A stretch of DNA of 64,000 bases, from assembly GCA_020747015.1 (NCBI GenBank), contig JAGTJM010000035.1, positions 186,001-250,000 of the forward strand. The letters run 5' to 3'. The notes under the pieces were generated by a model. That model had not been told where the DNA came from and ran no database searches. It was given only the letters and a program-made list of their open reading frames with translations. The DNA is from Pyrenochaeta sp. MPI-SDFR-AT-0127. Its lineage: Eukaryota > Ascomycota > Dothideomycetes > Pleosporales > Cucurbitariaceae. Below, one piece after another: positions 1 to 9,381 of this stretch; positions within the stretch are counted from its first letter, which is position 1, and the number at the start of each line of letters is the position of its first letter. The position numbers and the translations under genes were made by a program.

Positions 1-1060
1 AGTTGCTGGTTGAGAATACATTGAGAATCTCTCCCTCGATTGGCGAGCTGAGTTGGGTGTGTGCGGAGAGTAGGTTGTCGCCGAGTCTGTGCGCGTGTGT
101 AGGAACGCAACCTGGTTTTTGTTTGGAATTGGGATGTCTTTTGAAAGCAGAGGATCAGCTTGCGAATTCCTGTCTCCGGCGATGGTGCTCTGAGCGCTGA
201 AACGCTTCTCATTATTGCTGTTAGATGTGGCAGCAGAGATCGAGGAGTTTTTATGCTTGTGCTTCGACTTCCTGCGCGACGTGAGGTTGTCTTCGAGCGG
301 GTTCATGTCCGGTGGCAGCTTCGAGATCTTTCTGAACACGATGACGAGATACATATCCAAGAACAGCGAGGCAATATGCAGGCCGCCGACTGTAGTGGCA
401 GTGAGCCATGTTGTCATCAAAACCTTGTTCGAGTCATCGTCTGTGGGGAACATTGTGCGCCAACGCCCCTCTGTTCCAGGCTCCATATCAGAGTTGCGGC
501 GGGACATCAAGACAGTGAAGACGTAGAAAGGTATGAAGCCGGCGTCGGTCACAAGGGCGAAGAAGTGGTAGCTGGCTGAGCTGGCAGGCGGTCGCGATTT
601 GGCATTACGAATTAGATGATATATGGCATACAAGCACACGACGATGTCAACACCGGGCTGTAATGGTCAGCGAGGTCCTCCTGTTTTGCTAATATGCACA
701 TACTGGGATGCGCATGATGTACCCTTCGGTGTCCGCAGCGCCCCGAATGAAGATGGCACAGAGCAAGACACCAACAGCGCCCAGCAAGCTGCACACTCTG
801 AAGAACAGCTGAATCCATCGCGCAACCTTGACAAAGATCTTGGTGTGCTTGTGCATGGGCTTTGCGTCTGTATGTCCATACGGCAGGATAAGATAGCTGT
901 CTGGATGCTTATTGAAGTTGATCAGTGGGCCATCCTGCTTCTTCTTCGGAGACGGCGGCATGCGACTGGCCATGGTGACAGCTTTGGGGTTGAAGGTCGA
1001 TATCGTGGGATCCATGGAATTCCGCTGAGGCTCGTAGAGGTAGGGCTGCCAGCGGTCCAT
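1..1060 (-). CDS. Conserved fungal four-helix membrane protein, 3' end cut by window edge
   Basis: Two exons are visible: 1060-704 and 657 to beyond base 1. They are joined by a 46-bp intron (658-703, donor GTATGT, acceptor ACAG) that keeps phase 0, reading ...MRIP|PGVDIV.... The start chosen is the ATG at 1060 (MDRWQPYLYEPQR). An in-frame ATG-free extension runs to about 1129, and an upstream exon ending at the CAG just before the ATG cannot be excluded. About four hydrophobic segments are seen (around WIQLFFRVCSLLGAVG, VDIVVCLYAIYHL, FFALVTDAGFIPFYVF and LHIASLFLDMYLVIVF). They are followed by a cytosolic-looking tail with a basic RRKSKHKHK stretch. No stop occurs before base 1, so the C-terminus lies outside the window. 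From memory, a similar protein occurs widely in Pezizomycotina without an assigned function; the overall shape resembles MARVEL-type proteins, but I do not claim that. Confidence 0.75.
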
Positions 1061-1593
1061 CTCTGAAAGAATGTGGAGGCCGTCCGTAAAGGGCCTTGAG
1101 AACGAAGGTGTGGTGCTCTCGCTTAGCAAAGGAATGCTGATGATGGGTTACATGGGGGACACGAAGATCTATGGAGCTGAAGTAGTAAATAGTGGTTGCC
1201 ATGACAACAATCACGGCGCATCGATGCAGGTGTGGACCACGCATGACGTGAGGGTTTGCGGGAGAGACGGAGTGGTTTGTGCATTGACTACCTTAGCTGC
1301 AGCGGCTGATTCAAGGAAATTATGAACATGTGGGGTCCCGACGAGGCCTGATGGGAAGCCCGGCCGCTTCGTGCTTCGGCATGTGCCTGAAGAGCGAATG
1401 CCCGAGCCATCTCGACTCGTCTGTGACAAAGCGGACAAGACATGTTGAAATAGCTGCCCTGGCTCCAATTGACTAACAATGGACGCAAGATGAGGGCGAG
1501 TCTCCTCGAAACCGCACAAGATCCGCGAGCATTGAAGTTTTAGTGACACAGCAAGCGAGGTGCAGATCTTCGTCACCCGAGGGTTTCTGTCCG
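1061..1593. other. Intergenic, divergent promoter region
   Basis: This spacer lies between the leftward membrane-protein gene and the rightward adrenodoxin reductase gene, so it probably holds both promoters and 5' UTRs. Short open frames run through it on both strands, but none has coding-like composition. I see no distinct regulatory motif. Confidence 0.5.
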
Positions 1594-3312
1594 ATGGCTG
1601 CATCGAAATGCATGCAGTCCCTCCACAACATGCACATATCCCGACATCTTCAAAGGGCGCCATATATCTGCGCTAGCTGCACTGGACGCATAGCAGCTAT
1701 ATTTCCTACCTCAAGCCGGAAGAGTCGGCCAACACGTTTTTCTCGCTCGGCGCCATGCCGCCCGTCGATACCATCGCGAGTTTTTCCAGAAACGTCATTG
1801 CGAACGCATAGCCATGCCTACAGTACAGCAACGACTTCGCAACGACTTCTACGGATCGCCATCATTGGCTCTGGACCTGCAGGCTTCTATACTGCGCACC
1901 GCCTTCTGAATAAAGTCCAAGATGCTGTCGTGGATATGTATGAACAGCTACCTGTGCCGTACGGCCTCGTTCGATTCGGTGTAGCACCCGACCATCCCGA
2001 GGTCAAGAATTGCCAGGACACTTTCGAAGAAGTCGCGAAGTCGCAGCGCTTCAATTACATCGGAAACGTGCGCGTGGGACATGATATTACGCTTTCGAAG
2101 TTAAAGCCGCATTACGATGCAATTTTGTTCTCATACGGAGCCAGCGAAGACAAGAAGCTGGGAATACCAGGAGAAGACCTACCAGGCGTATATTCTGCAC
2201 GAGATTTTGTGGGATGGTACAATGGCCTACCGGAATTCCAGGGCTTGAGGCCAGAACTGCAGGCCGGCGAGCACGCCATCGTAATTGGACAAGGAAATGT
2301 GGCATTGGATGTTGCGCGAATACTGCTTACTCCAGTGGATGCTCTACGACACACAGATATTACAGAGCAGGCTATCCAGACACTGTCTGAAAGTAGGGTC
2401 AGGTCCGTGCGGGTCGTTGGTAGACGTGGACCCATCCAAGTATGCACTTCCTCCTGGTGATTACCAGCATTGCTAACAATCTAGTAGGCAGCCTTCACCG
2501 TGAAAGAAGCTCGGGAGCTGATGCGTCTATCTTCTGTGGCTTTTGAGCCCCTTGATACCTCCTTGTACCCTCCAGATATCAAGAAGCTGCCTCGGATTCA
2601 GAAGCGGATTGCCGAAGTCCTCCTCAAGGGCACCAAGTCTACTCCGCAAGAGACTTCAAGGTCATGGGCACTCGAATTTCTCAAAGCTCCCAAGTCCATG
2701 CATGCAGACTCCAATCATCTCTCATCCATCAGTTTCACTAAGCAACAATTTGCACCAGGCGCCAACCGCTTCGACGAGTCTGCACGTGTTGTACCTACCG
2801 ATGAAGAGATAACACTAGAAGCGTCGCTCGCCTTCAGATCTATAGGATACAAATCGACTGCTCTCCCTGGCCTCTCTGAATTAGGCATACCTTTCGACAC
2901 CAAATTAGGTGTCATACCAAACGACCTCTACGGGCGCGTCATCTCGCCCAATGTCGGCCCAGGTGACCTAACTGCTGGCCACATCCATGGATTGTATTGC
3001 GCAGGCTGGGTTAAGCGTGGCCCAACCGGAGTCATCGCCAGCACTATGCAAGACGCATTTACGTCTGCGGACGTCATTGCACATGATTGGGAGACAGATG
3101 TACCATTCTTGAATGGTACAAAAGCCAACAGTAACACTACAGGGTTGGGTTGGGACGGCCTAAAGCAGGAAGTTACACAGAATGCTAGGCCACTAAGTTG
3201 GGCTGATTGGAAACGCATTGATGAGGCGGAAAGGGCAAGAGGAAAATCTAAGGGGAAGGAAAGGGAGAAGTTCGCAAGTATTAACGACATGCTTGCGGTA
3301 CTCGATGCTTGA
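1594..3312 (+). CDS. ARH1: NADPH:adrenodoxin (ferredoxin) oxidoreductase, mitochondrial
   Basis: This flavoenzyme passes electrons from NADPH to mitochondrial ferredoxin (Yah1/adrenodoxin), feeding iron-sulfur cluster and heme A synthesis in the matrix. Two exons, 1594-2439 and 2488-3312, give 556 residues. The 48-bp intron has donor GTATGC, a perfect TGCTAAC branch site at 2471 and acceptor TAG; the join reads GPIQ|AAFTVKEAREL in phase 0. The first ~85 residues are rich in Arg and Ser with almost no acidic residues, as in a mitochondrial presequence. The FAD-binding loop GSGPAGFYTAHRLL and the NADP loop GQGNVALDVARILL are intact, as are the family stretches YGLVRFGVAPDHPEVK and GWVKRGPTGVIAST. 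The C-terminus is Lys/Arg/Glu-rich. The start is the first ATG in the frame (1594). Length and motifs match the family, so the identification is firm; only the exact start is open. Confidence 0.95.
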
Positions 3313-4251
3313 TGGTTGCCAATATGTAGATATGGCATACCACATATGTACTGTTGCTGTGAGCCCTATCCCGCCACGATGTAGGATAATGCAAACAGCA
3401 CATATCTTATAGCACCCTGATGTGAACAAAGTATGCGGCAATCATTTGTGATCCTCCAAGTTTGTGCTCCCATTTACGATATATTGGCGTCTTTCATGCT
3501 TAATGGCGCTCGCAGCAAGTGCAATCTCCCTCTAATCAGGAAGAGGCTATCGTTCGTCTCTATACTCGGCTTCCTTCTCCAAACTTTCCTTCTCTACTCC
3601 TGCCGCATGCCACTGTCTCATCGCATGTAAAACGATGCGTTTCCTCCACTGCAGCGGTGATAGCGATGTTAGCCATACCGAATACCTGTATTACTCTACT
3701 CAACATCCTCCCTATGCCATCCTTTCCGTGACATCAGGTGAAGAGGAGGTTATATTTGAGGACATATCGCACAATAGACGCAAAAATAGAGCTGGCTACT
3801 GCATACTACGTTTCTGAAGTGAGTAAACTAGAAAGAATGTTTGCCAGCACTCTTGGGTCGACTCGTGCTGCATCAACAACGTCGCGCCAATTATAATATC
3901 CTACAAGAAAAAGGACTCTTGCCCTCAGAATATAAAGGAGTTGAAGTTCTAAATGAGCTAGCAGTACCGCAAACCTGCCTACTTAGCCCCCATCGTGACA
4001 GCAGTGCCTGAACTGGCCCAAAAACAGGCCAGAGTTAAGCCTCTGCCTGAAGAAAATGATTGGGATGTAATCAAGACACCCCTGACCTCTAAACAGCACT
4101 AAATAATTGATACATGCATGAGTCTTTTTTGTTCTTACTATTACGCAAACTCCCTACGATCACAACTAACAGAATCCTTCCAATTGCAATCTAACTTCAA
4201 GATTGAAGATCAAATTGCTGCTCATCTTATACAAAGCTTCATCTACCTTTC
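3313..4251. other. Intergenic, no gene seen
   Basis: AT-leaning spacer downstream of the adrenodoxin reductase gene. Short open frames (for example around 3433-3817) lack coding-like composition, splice-consistent extension or recognisable motifs. The first part presumably contains the 3' UTR. Confidence 0.5.
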
Positions 4252-4573
4252 CTAGACCTTAGTCAAGGTTACAGTCACACAGGAAGCACCGTTCGTGGTG
4301 TCAGAAACTGTGCAGCTTAGGTTTGCACAAGAAGTGGTGGTTATGATGGTCATGTCGTTTACTTCAAAACTGCAGCGCTGCTTAACAAATGCTTCGTGGC
4401 TTTGCCTCGCATTCTTTCGGTACGTCGCTGTTTGGGTTGGTAGGATTTCTTCCTGGGAGTGTAGGTGACGGGGTGGTGGCTGGAACAGTAGGTCCAGAAG
4501 GGGCATCAGGGACCACAGGAGTGTCTTCACCCAAAACGCGCCTTGATAATTTTACAAAAGCCACAAGCACTTC

Positions 4574-4692
4574 ACATACGACCATAGGATCTTGTGAACA
4601 GCGCTTCCCGTTCGCTCAGCGGTACTTAAGCAGGATACCGGCGGATTAGTAGTCAGGTGGGTGACCACTGGCGAATCCCCGCTGTTGTATGT
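4574..4692 (+). rRNA. 5S ribosomal RNA (dispersed copy)
   Basis: The segment starts ACATACGACCATAGGATC and ends CCGCTGTTGTATGT. The first nine bases (ACATACGAC) pair perfectly with the last nine (GTTGTATGT) to form helix I. The internal control region is recognisable: CCCGTTCGCTCAGCGGTACT, TTAAGC, then TAGTAGTCAGGTGGGTGACC and GCGAATCCCC, as in filamentous-fungal 5S. A helix II pairing (ATCTTG with CAGGAT) is present with one G-U pair. Length is about 119 nt, and a run of eight T follows directly, as expected for RNA polymerase III termination. The intact stems argue for a functional copy. In Pezizomycotina 5S genes are scattered singly rather than sitting in the rDNA repeat, which fits this position. 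Confidence 0.93.
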
Positions 4693-4699
4693 TTTTTTT
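4692..4699 (+). terminator. RNA polymerase III terminator of 5S rRNA
   Basis: A run of eight T directly follows the GTATG end of the 5S sequence; T-runs of four or more end Pol III transcription. Confidence 0.85.
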
Positions 4700-5327
4700 G
4701 CCTCCATATTTGCATGCCATATTGCATATCCACCTCACTCTCATCTTCTTAATCTTTTTTAATCCTTTGTATCTTAACTTACCCTCTTTCTAGTTCTATT
4801 TATACCACACTAACTCTGAAAGTCGCGCTATCGATATAGATACGCACTCTTTATTTTTGCAGTAAGTTTTCATAGTATGGTGCCTTGAATTCGTTACCGA
4901 ATCTAGCATCCGTTGGAAGATTCGGAACCCCGGGATTGGTTGGGTGGGTTACTAGGACTATCTAGGGAATGGGGTATAATTGGTGCTTCTGGGGTGCGGG
5001 GTCCATCAAGAATGTCCAGGGCTTCGGAAACTTTGGGAATACTTGGAGCTGTAGTTGTATTTTGAGCAGGGATTGGATAAACAGGAATTCTTGGCTGCCC
5101 GTTATCGTTGTCGACTGGAGGTGCATACGTTGCTCCTGGCACGACCGGCACGAAGACCCGGGCTTCCCGCCAACCACAAAATTCACAGTAGTAATCAGAA
5201 CAAGCGATTCTGGGCAGACGTCGGCGAACAAGTAGTCGTGATCATCAACATTCATTTTGCGCTCCTTGTTCAGCGATAATATATTTGCCCCTGTGTTGGC
5301 ATAAGGCAGGTGAGCCACCCTCCGCAC

Positions 5328-6254
5328 TGTTCATGGTCAGCAGATAGAGTAGAAAGGCCGAAGGGAATGGTCGAGCAAATCAGAGACCTCTTTGATAAGG
5401 AACAATTCAAATTTTAAAATAGAAATTAGGTGGAGCGTATTGCTAGCATCCGCTGGAAGAGATGAGAGACCAAATGCAACGGAAAGGCAACTTCATAACG
5501 AAGGTCTCTGCCTTCTACGGGGTGTTGGCAAGGTGGCTGGCATCCCTGTACCGCGTTTATTGGCTGATCCAGGTAGTAATAGATAATATAGGTGTAGCTT
5601 CTGATCAGCAATATTACGATAGTCAGGATTATACAACAGCCACAAAACACTATTACGTTCTAACGTAAATAGCAGTAGTTTAGGTTGTAAATGCCGAATA
5701 ATGATATAATCCAATAGGACAATTTCAAACAAAGTTGATAGTCTCAGTCAAGAACCTTATTTCGGTATTAGTGATCAGATTATTGCATATTTGTAGAAAT
5801 GTGAGCCACCATGTCCATGCCCTGTACTTGTGGCTAGGGCAATGTTCCCAGGGCGCCTGGGTTTCCGCGTGTACCATATCAGAGGCGTTAGAGCAGGCTC
5901 AGTGAGCCACCCTATCCATCGATCAGTGATCACCCGCGAAGACGATGATCTTGAGGGCGCGCTGTCGTAAAGTTAGCGGGCAGGCAGGGGTTGCAATGGT
6001 GGATTTTGTGCTACGCGAGTGCCCAGCCGTAGATAGTTTCGGGACAAGCGCGTCTCCTTTCGCGTCCATGACAAAAGCCTCCTCTTGCGTTCGCTCGCCT
6101 TCGCTTCTCCATCTCGCATCTGCATCTCTACCGGCATACTCTGGGCCAATTGCTGCTGTCGAACAGGAAATCCGAGTTCAGCTTTAGTGACGGCGATTCC
6201 AAACCTGTCCTCTTTCCAGCATCCAACAGGACCAGTTGCTCCGTTATTGTCGAA
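5328..6254. other. Intergenic, AT-rich spacer then 5' leader
   Basis: The stretch at about 5390-5790 is AT-rich with no supported gene. Three copies of GTGAGCCACC occur at 5310, 5801 and 5902 (see findings). The right end, from about 5940, is the probable promoter and 5' UTR of the zinc-binding protein gene that starts at 6255. Confidence 0.45.
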
Positions 6255-6844
6255 ATGTCGCTCACCAGTCATAATGCTAAAGTCGCGAACGAGAAATCTG
6301 ATGCACAACTCGACGAAGCCATCAAATCTGCTACAGTGCATCGGTTGCAGGCAGTGCTACGCGACATTTGCAATGCGTCTCCAGACGCGAAGAAATTAGC
6401 CCGGTCCATGCTCCTAATTGAAGAGAACGTGATGAATGCAAAATCCGAGAACTCTGACGTACATCTGAACACAAACAAAAAGAGACCATTTCCCAGCCAA
6501 CGCTATGAGGTCTGCGAGCAATGCGAGAAGGAGTTTGATGTTCTAGACAACCCAGACGATGCATGCAAGTGGCATGATGGTATGTGGTTTTTTTCCTTAA
6601 CACTCTCTTCTACTGCTTGTTCAGTGTAGTAAAATTTTGTGCGCTAGGTGAACTCGAAGCAGACTCTGATGGTGATTTCTGGGCCGATCATGATGAGAAT
6701 GTACATGGTACCATTGACTCGGACTTTTGTCGCGAAGAGTATCCCGAGGGCTTCGTATGGGATTGTTGTGATAAGTTGGGTAACGAAGAAGGGTGCCAGG
6801 TAGGACCTCATGACTCTGACGTTGGAAAGAGAATTAAAATGTAG
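6255..6844 (+). CDS. Small conserved zinc-binding (C2H2-like) protein
   Basis: Exons 6255-6579 and 6648-6844 give 173 residues. The 68-bp intron has donor GTATGT and acceptor CTAG; the join is phase 1 and reads KWHDG|ELEADSDGD. Residues ~1-75 look helical. The second half has the pattern CEQCEKEFDV...C.WHDG, followed by FWADHDENVHG, EEYPEGFVWDCC and a final Cys, a plausible zinc-binding module of the C-x2-C...C-x2-H type. From memory, proteins with this Cys/His and EEYPEGF..CC layout occur across Pezizomycotina as 'C2H2-type domain' proteins of unknown role. The start is the ATG of MSLTSHNAKV, just after a pyrimidine-rich leader; an ATG-free open stretch upstream makes a longer form unlikely. 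Confidence 0.82.
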
Positions 6845-7476
6845 ATTTCAACTCGTAGCGTAGACAGGAAATTTTGCTGTCGATATTCTCACAACGTGCG
6901 CATATAAAATGTAAGGACACGGACCCGGTGAATGATATGCAGGTGCTTGACCCACGACTGGTGTATCTAATCTGGAACAATTCTAAATGAAGATTTTATA
7001 ACTGCAACTCTCAATATGACATATACATAGAGGCTTTAGGGAATGAAACGTATGAGTGAAATGGGAGAGTGTTCCGAGTGTGCACCAGACTTGTGTTCCT
7101 TAAGCTGACTTCTAAATCGTGGTTAAACACACGAAATACCCCGACGCTCCAAAGTCTTATTCACAGTGTAACGCTACCAGTTCCATGTTTACGGCTAGCA
7201 TCGCGACACAACTCGATGTTACGCATACCTATCCGATGTGAAAATAGTAGCACTGATATGAACGACTCATTCCATAGGAGTGGATAACGCATTTGAGGCT
7301 AGACATTGCAAGAGCCTCTTGTATGTAGCATAGCTTGAGTAGAACCGAGATTTTTTTTGTTTATATCAATAATACTGATAGTTGAGTCATCGGTACTGTC
7401 ATTAGTGTCTGCCAGGTCATTTCAAACGTAGAAATCACCAGCACACCTACTTCAAGATACGAAATTCTGCCACTCG
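6845..7476. other. Intergenic between convergent genes, no gene seen
   Basis: Convergent spacer carrying two 3' ends. It is AT-leaning, and no open frame with coding character was found on either strand. Confidence 0.5.
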
Positions 7477-8304
7477 TCAGCTCCCCATCATATTAATATG
7501 CTCATAATCCTCTGCCAGCGCCGTCATGACATAGACATGATCTCTGCCGTCTCTAATATCACCAATTCCCCACTTCTCAATCATTTTCTGCGTCGCCCAC
7601 CTCCACAGTGGGTTGCACAAACGATGCCTATACAGTTCGCCACTACCCTGCTCCGTCTCGCTGCCGTCGTTTACGCCGAACTGGAATTGCAAGCTTTTCA
7701 ATTTAGGCATTTGGATAATGCGATCGAGACCGTATTTGTTGATGAAGACTTGTAAGTCGTTTGTCAGGACAGTCTTCTCCTCTTCAACACTGCGACCTTC
7801 TGGTGGGAAGTAGTGCAGCCCGGTGTCGTACCAGAGACCCTGTTCGTTAGGGTAGTCATACCTATTCATAGGCTCGCCGTCGACCATACCGGGGAAACCG
7901 AAAATGATGTCCAGAAACTCAAGGTTCGTGAACCTTGAGATCAAGTCTAACTGGATTGCTGTGCCCTTCTCAGTCCAATCGTAAACAGAGAATTCCTCTA
8001 CGTTTTTAGTTGCTTCGTCGCCAGGAAAGAGGGAGTACAAGTTGAGCAGGTGCTGGGATGTCTGTGTGTTCCAGGAGTAGATGTCGCGCGCCAGGAATAT
8101 TGGCGTGGCTTCGCGGAAGAGTTGGCGATTAGCCTGACAAAGACCTGGTAGCTCGTAGAAGAGCGCGTTCTTGTCGGAATCGCCCACCTCATTCCAGTCT
8201 CTCGGGAAGAGACCGAAATCTGTAAAAGCATACGTGTAGATCCATTCGCGCAGTTCGCGTGGAAGGCGGAGAAGTGGGGATTGAGAATGGGCCAAATCAG
8301 ACAT
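7477..8304 (-). CDS. 2EXR/F-box-like domain protein (Pleosporales-type family)
   Basis: A single open frame gives 275 residues if translation starts at the ATG at 8304 (MSDLAHSQSPLLRLPRELRE). The N-terminal motif SPLLRLPRELREWIYTYAF matches the F-box-like/2EXR module 'LL.LP.ELR..IY.YA' found at the start of large, lineage-expanded protein families in Dothideomycetes. The Cys/Gln/Phe-rich follow-on (GLCQANRQLFREATPIFLAR) and a region of Leu-rich segments ending near the C-terminus fit the same family. The frame remains open upstream; ATG 8463 is an alternative start, but that extension lacks family character. Function is unknown; such proteins are usually guessed to bind partners or act as ubiquitin-ligase adaptors. 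Confidence 0.78.
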   Translation of the reverse strand: MSDLAHSQSPLLRLPRELREWIYTYAFTDFGLFPRDWNEVGDSDKNALFYELPGLCQANRQLFREATPIFLARDIYSWNTQTSQHLLNLYSLFPGDEATKNVEEFSVYDWTEKGTAIQLDLISRFTNLEFLDIIFGFPGMVDGEPMNRYDYPNEQGLWYDTGLHYFPPEGRSVEEEKTVLTNDLQVFINKYGLDRIIQMPKLKSLQFQFGVNDGSETEQGSGELYRHRLCNPLWRWATQKMIEKWGIGDIRDGRDHVYVMTALAEDYEHINMMGS

Positions 8305-8712
8305 TTCGACACCTGTAAAGCCGGGGTAAGGTATACAAAGTAGCTTGCCTTCGCAGAGCCGCGCGAGAAAAGGTGTGGCAACGATGCGGAAAGTTGGGAC
8401 GAGTTGATTTACAGCGGTGGAAGAATTCACGGATAATATGCATACAGCAGACCGGCCGTACATTCCCGCCAAACAAATTTGCTGGAACACGCCTTAGAGG
8501 ACTCATACACATCGATAAATATTTGACCAAATCTTTTAGAATTTGCTTGTACACAATAAACGTGGATTTTCCTCACTGCTAAGATTTGACCCGTTGCGAA
8601 ACGAATGGGCTCGGTCGAAGATAATTGGCTGCCCTTGTATTCACATCTTTATAAGATCCCGATGGTCGTACAAAAGGTTTCAGCATGCTGGCTCACCATG
8701 TCTTAAACTGTT
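8305..8712. other. Intergenic, promoter side of 2EXR-like gene
   Basis: Short spacer between two minus-strand genes. It holds the presumed promoter and leader of the 2EXR-like gene (possibly part of its N-terminus if ATG 8463 is used) and the 3' UTR of the GPI-protein gene. No other feature is visible. Confidence 0.45.
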
Positions 8713-9381
8713 CTACAGTAAGAGTACGTTGAGTAAGCCAGCGACAGCGACAACAAGGCCGCTTCCCAGTGCAACGGTGTTAGCAGCGGCTGCACCAGTT
8801 GAATTTGTCGGCGGTGCAGATCCAGATCTAGATGCGCTCGGAGATCCAGAAGCGCTTCCTGTTCCCGAAACTTGTGTGACACTCGCTGTTGTCCTGCTCG
8901 CTCCGCTCCCCGTAGTCGCTGCTGAAGCACTACTGACGCTGCCTGTTGCGGTCACCCCTGCGCTTCCAGATAGCTTCTCTACTCCCGCCGTAACTGTCAC
9001 TGGCAGACTTCCAATCTGGCTGGCCTCATAAGTCTCTGTACTAGACCCAGGAAAATTGGCCTCGCTTCCGCCCGCCGTCTCCTTGCACACCGCGCTGCTA
9101 GCGGCTATTAGACAGTCTTGAGTTGCTGTAAAGTCGGTGTTGGGATCTGACATGTCCATGTTGTATGTTGAAGGGCCGGTCACAAGAGTGTGCTTGGGAA
9201 ACAGACCGCAGGCTGATGCGCTTTGTACGCAATTGAGCTGGAAGGTTGTCGCATCGGCGTTTGCGGACACAACGGAAGCGGCGATGGCCTGTTCATCGTA
9301 GCCAAGGAAGCGAAGAGTAAGAGTGGTTGTTTGGGCTGTTGCGAGGCCAAGCAACGATGCGATGATGAATTTTGAGGTCAT
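8713..9381 (-). CDS. Secreted GPI-anchored cell-surface protein
   Basis: An intronless frame of 222 residues. It begins with a clear signal peptide (MTSKFIIASLLGLATAQ, cleavage expected after ATA). A globular N-terminal part of ~110 residues carries four Cys (LNC, SAC, QDC, AVC), probably two disulfides. A Ser/Thr/Gly/Ala-rich linker of ~70 residues is likely O-glycosylated. The end is a GPI signal: small residues (NSTGAAAAN) followed by a hydrophobic tail (LGSGLVVAVAGLLNVLLL) that stops at the membrane. This layout is typical of fungal wall or plasma-membrane proteins. No catalytic motif is recognised, so the biochemical role is unknown. Confidence 0.85.
   Translation of the reverse strand: MTSKFIIASLLGLATAQTTTLTLRFLGYDEQAIAASVVSANADATTFQLNCVQSASACGLFPKHTLVTGPSTYNMDMSDPNTDFTATQDCLIAASSAVCKETAGGSEANFPGSSTETYEASQIGSLPVTVTAGVEKLSGSAGVTATGSVSSASAATTGSGASRTTASVTQVSGTGSASGSPSASRSGSAPPTNSTGAAAANTVALGSGLVVAVAGLLNVLLL

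Larger units (their letters stand above)
4252..5327 (-). pseudogene. Probable relic of a Pro-rich secreted-type protein gene, broken into frames and flanking the 5S gene
   Basis: Three coding-like pieces lie on the minus strand in different frames. Around 5200-4903 one reads CPESLVLITTVNFVVGGKPG and then, after a frame change, FVPVVPGATYAPPVDNDNGQ with a Pro-rich tail ending at a stop near 4903. Around 4531-4390 a second reads GEDTPVVPDAPSGPTVPATT and continues Pro-rich. Around 4375-4252 a third reads CANLSCTVSDTTNGASCVTV and ends TLTKV-stop. Cys-containing ends joined by Pro/Thr linkers are common in fungal secreted or wall proteins. No splice pattern I tried joins the pieces into one frame, and the 5S rRNA gene sits between them. 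I read this as a degraded gene, possibly interrupted by 5S insertion. A live gene with missed introns is the alternative. Confidence 0.35.

Noticed and set aside
2440..2487. Apparent early stop in adrenodoxin reductase (frame ends at 2460)
   Set aside because: Explained by a standard 48-bp intron with a TGCTAAC branch site; the gene is intact.
4382..4649. Small frames on both strands across the 5S region
   Set aside because: They run through the 5S rRNA gene; only the Pro-rich minus-strand piece outside the RNA is considered, as part of a relic.
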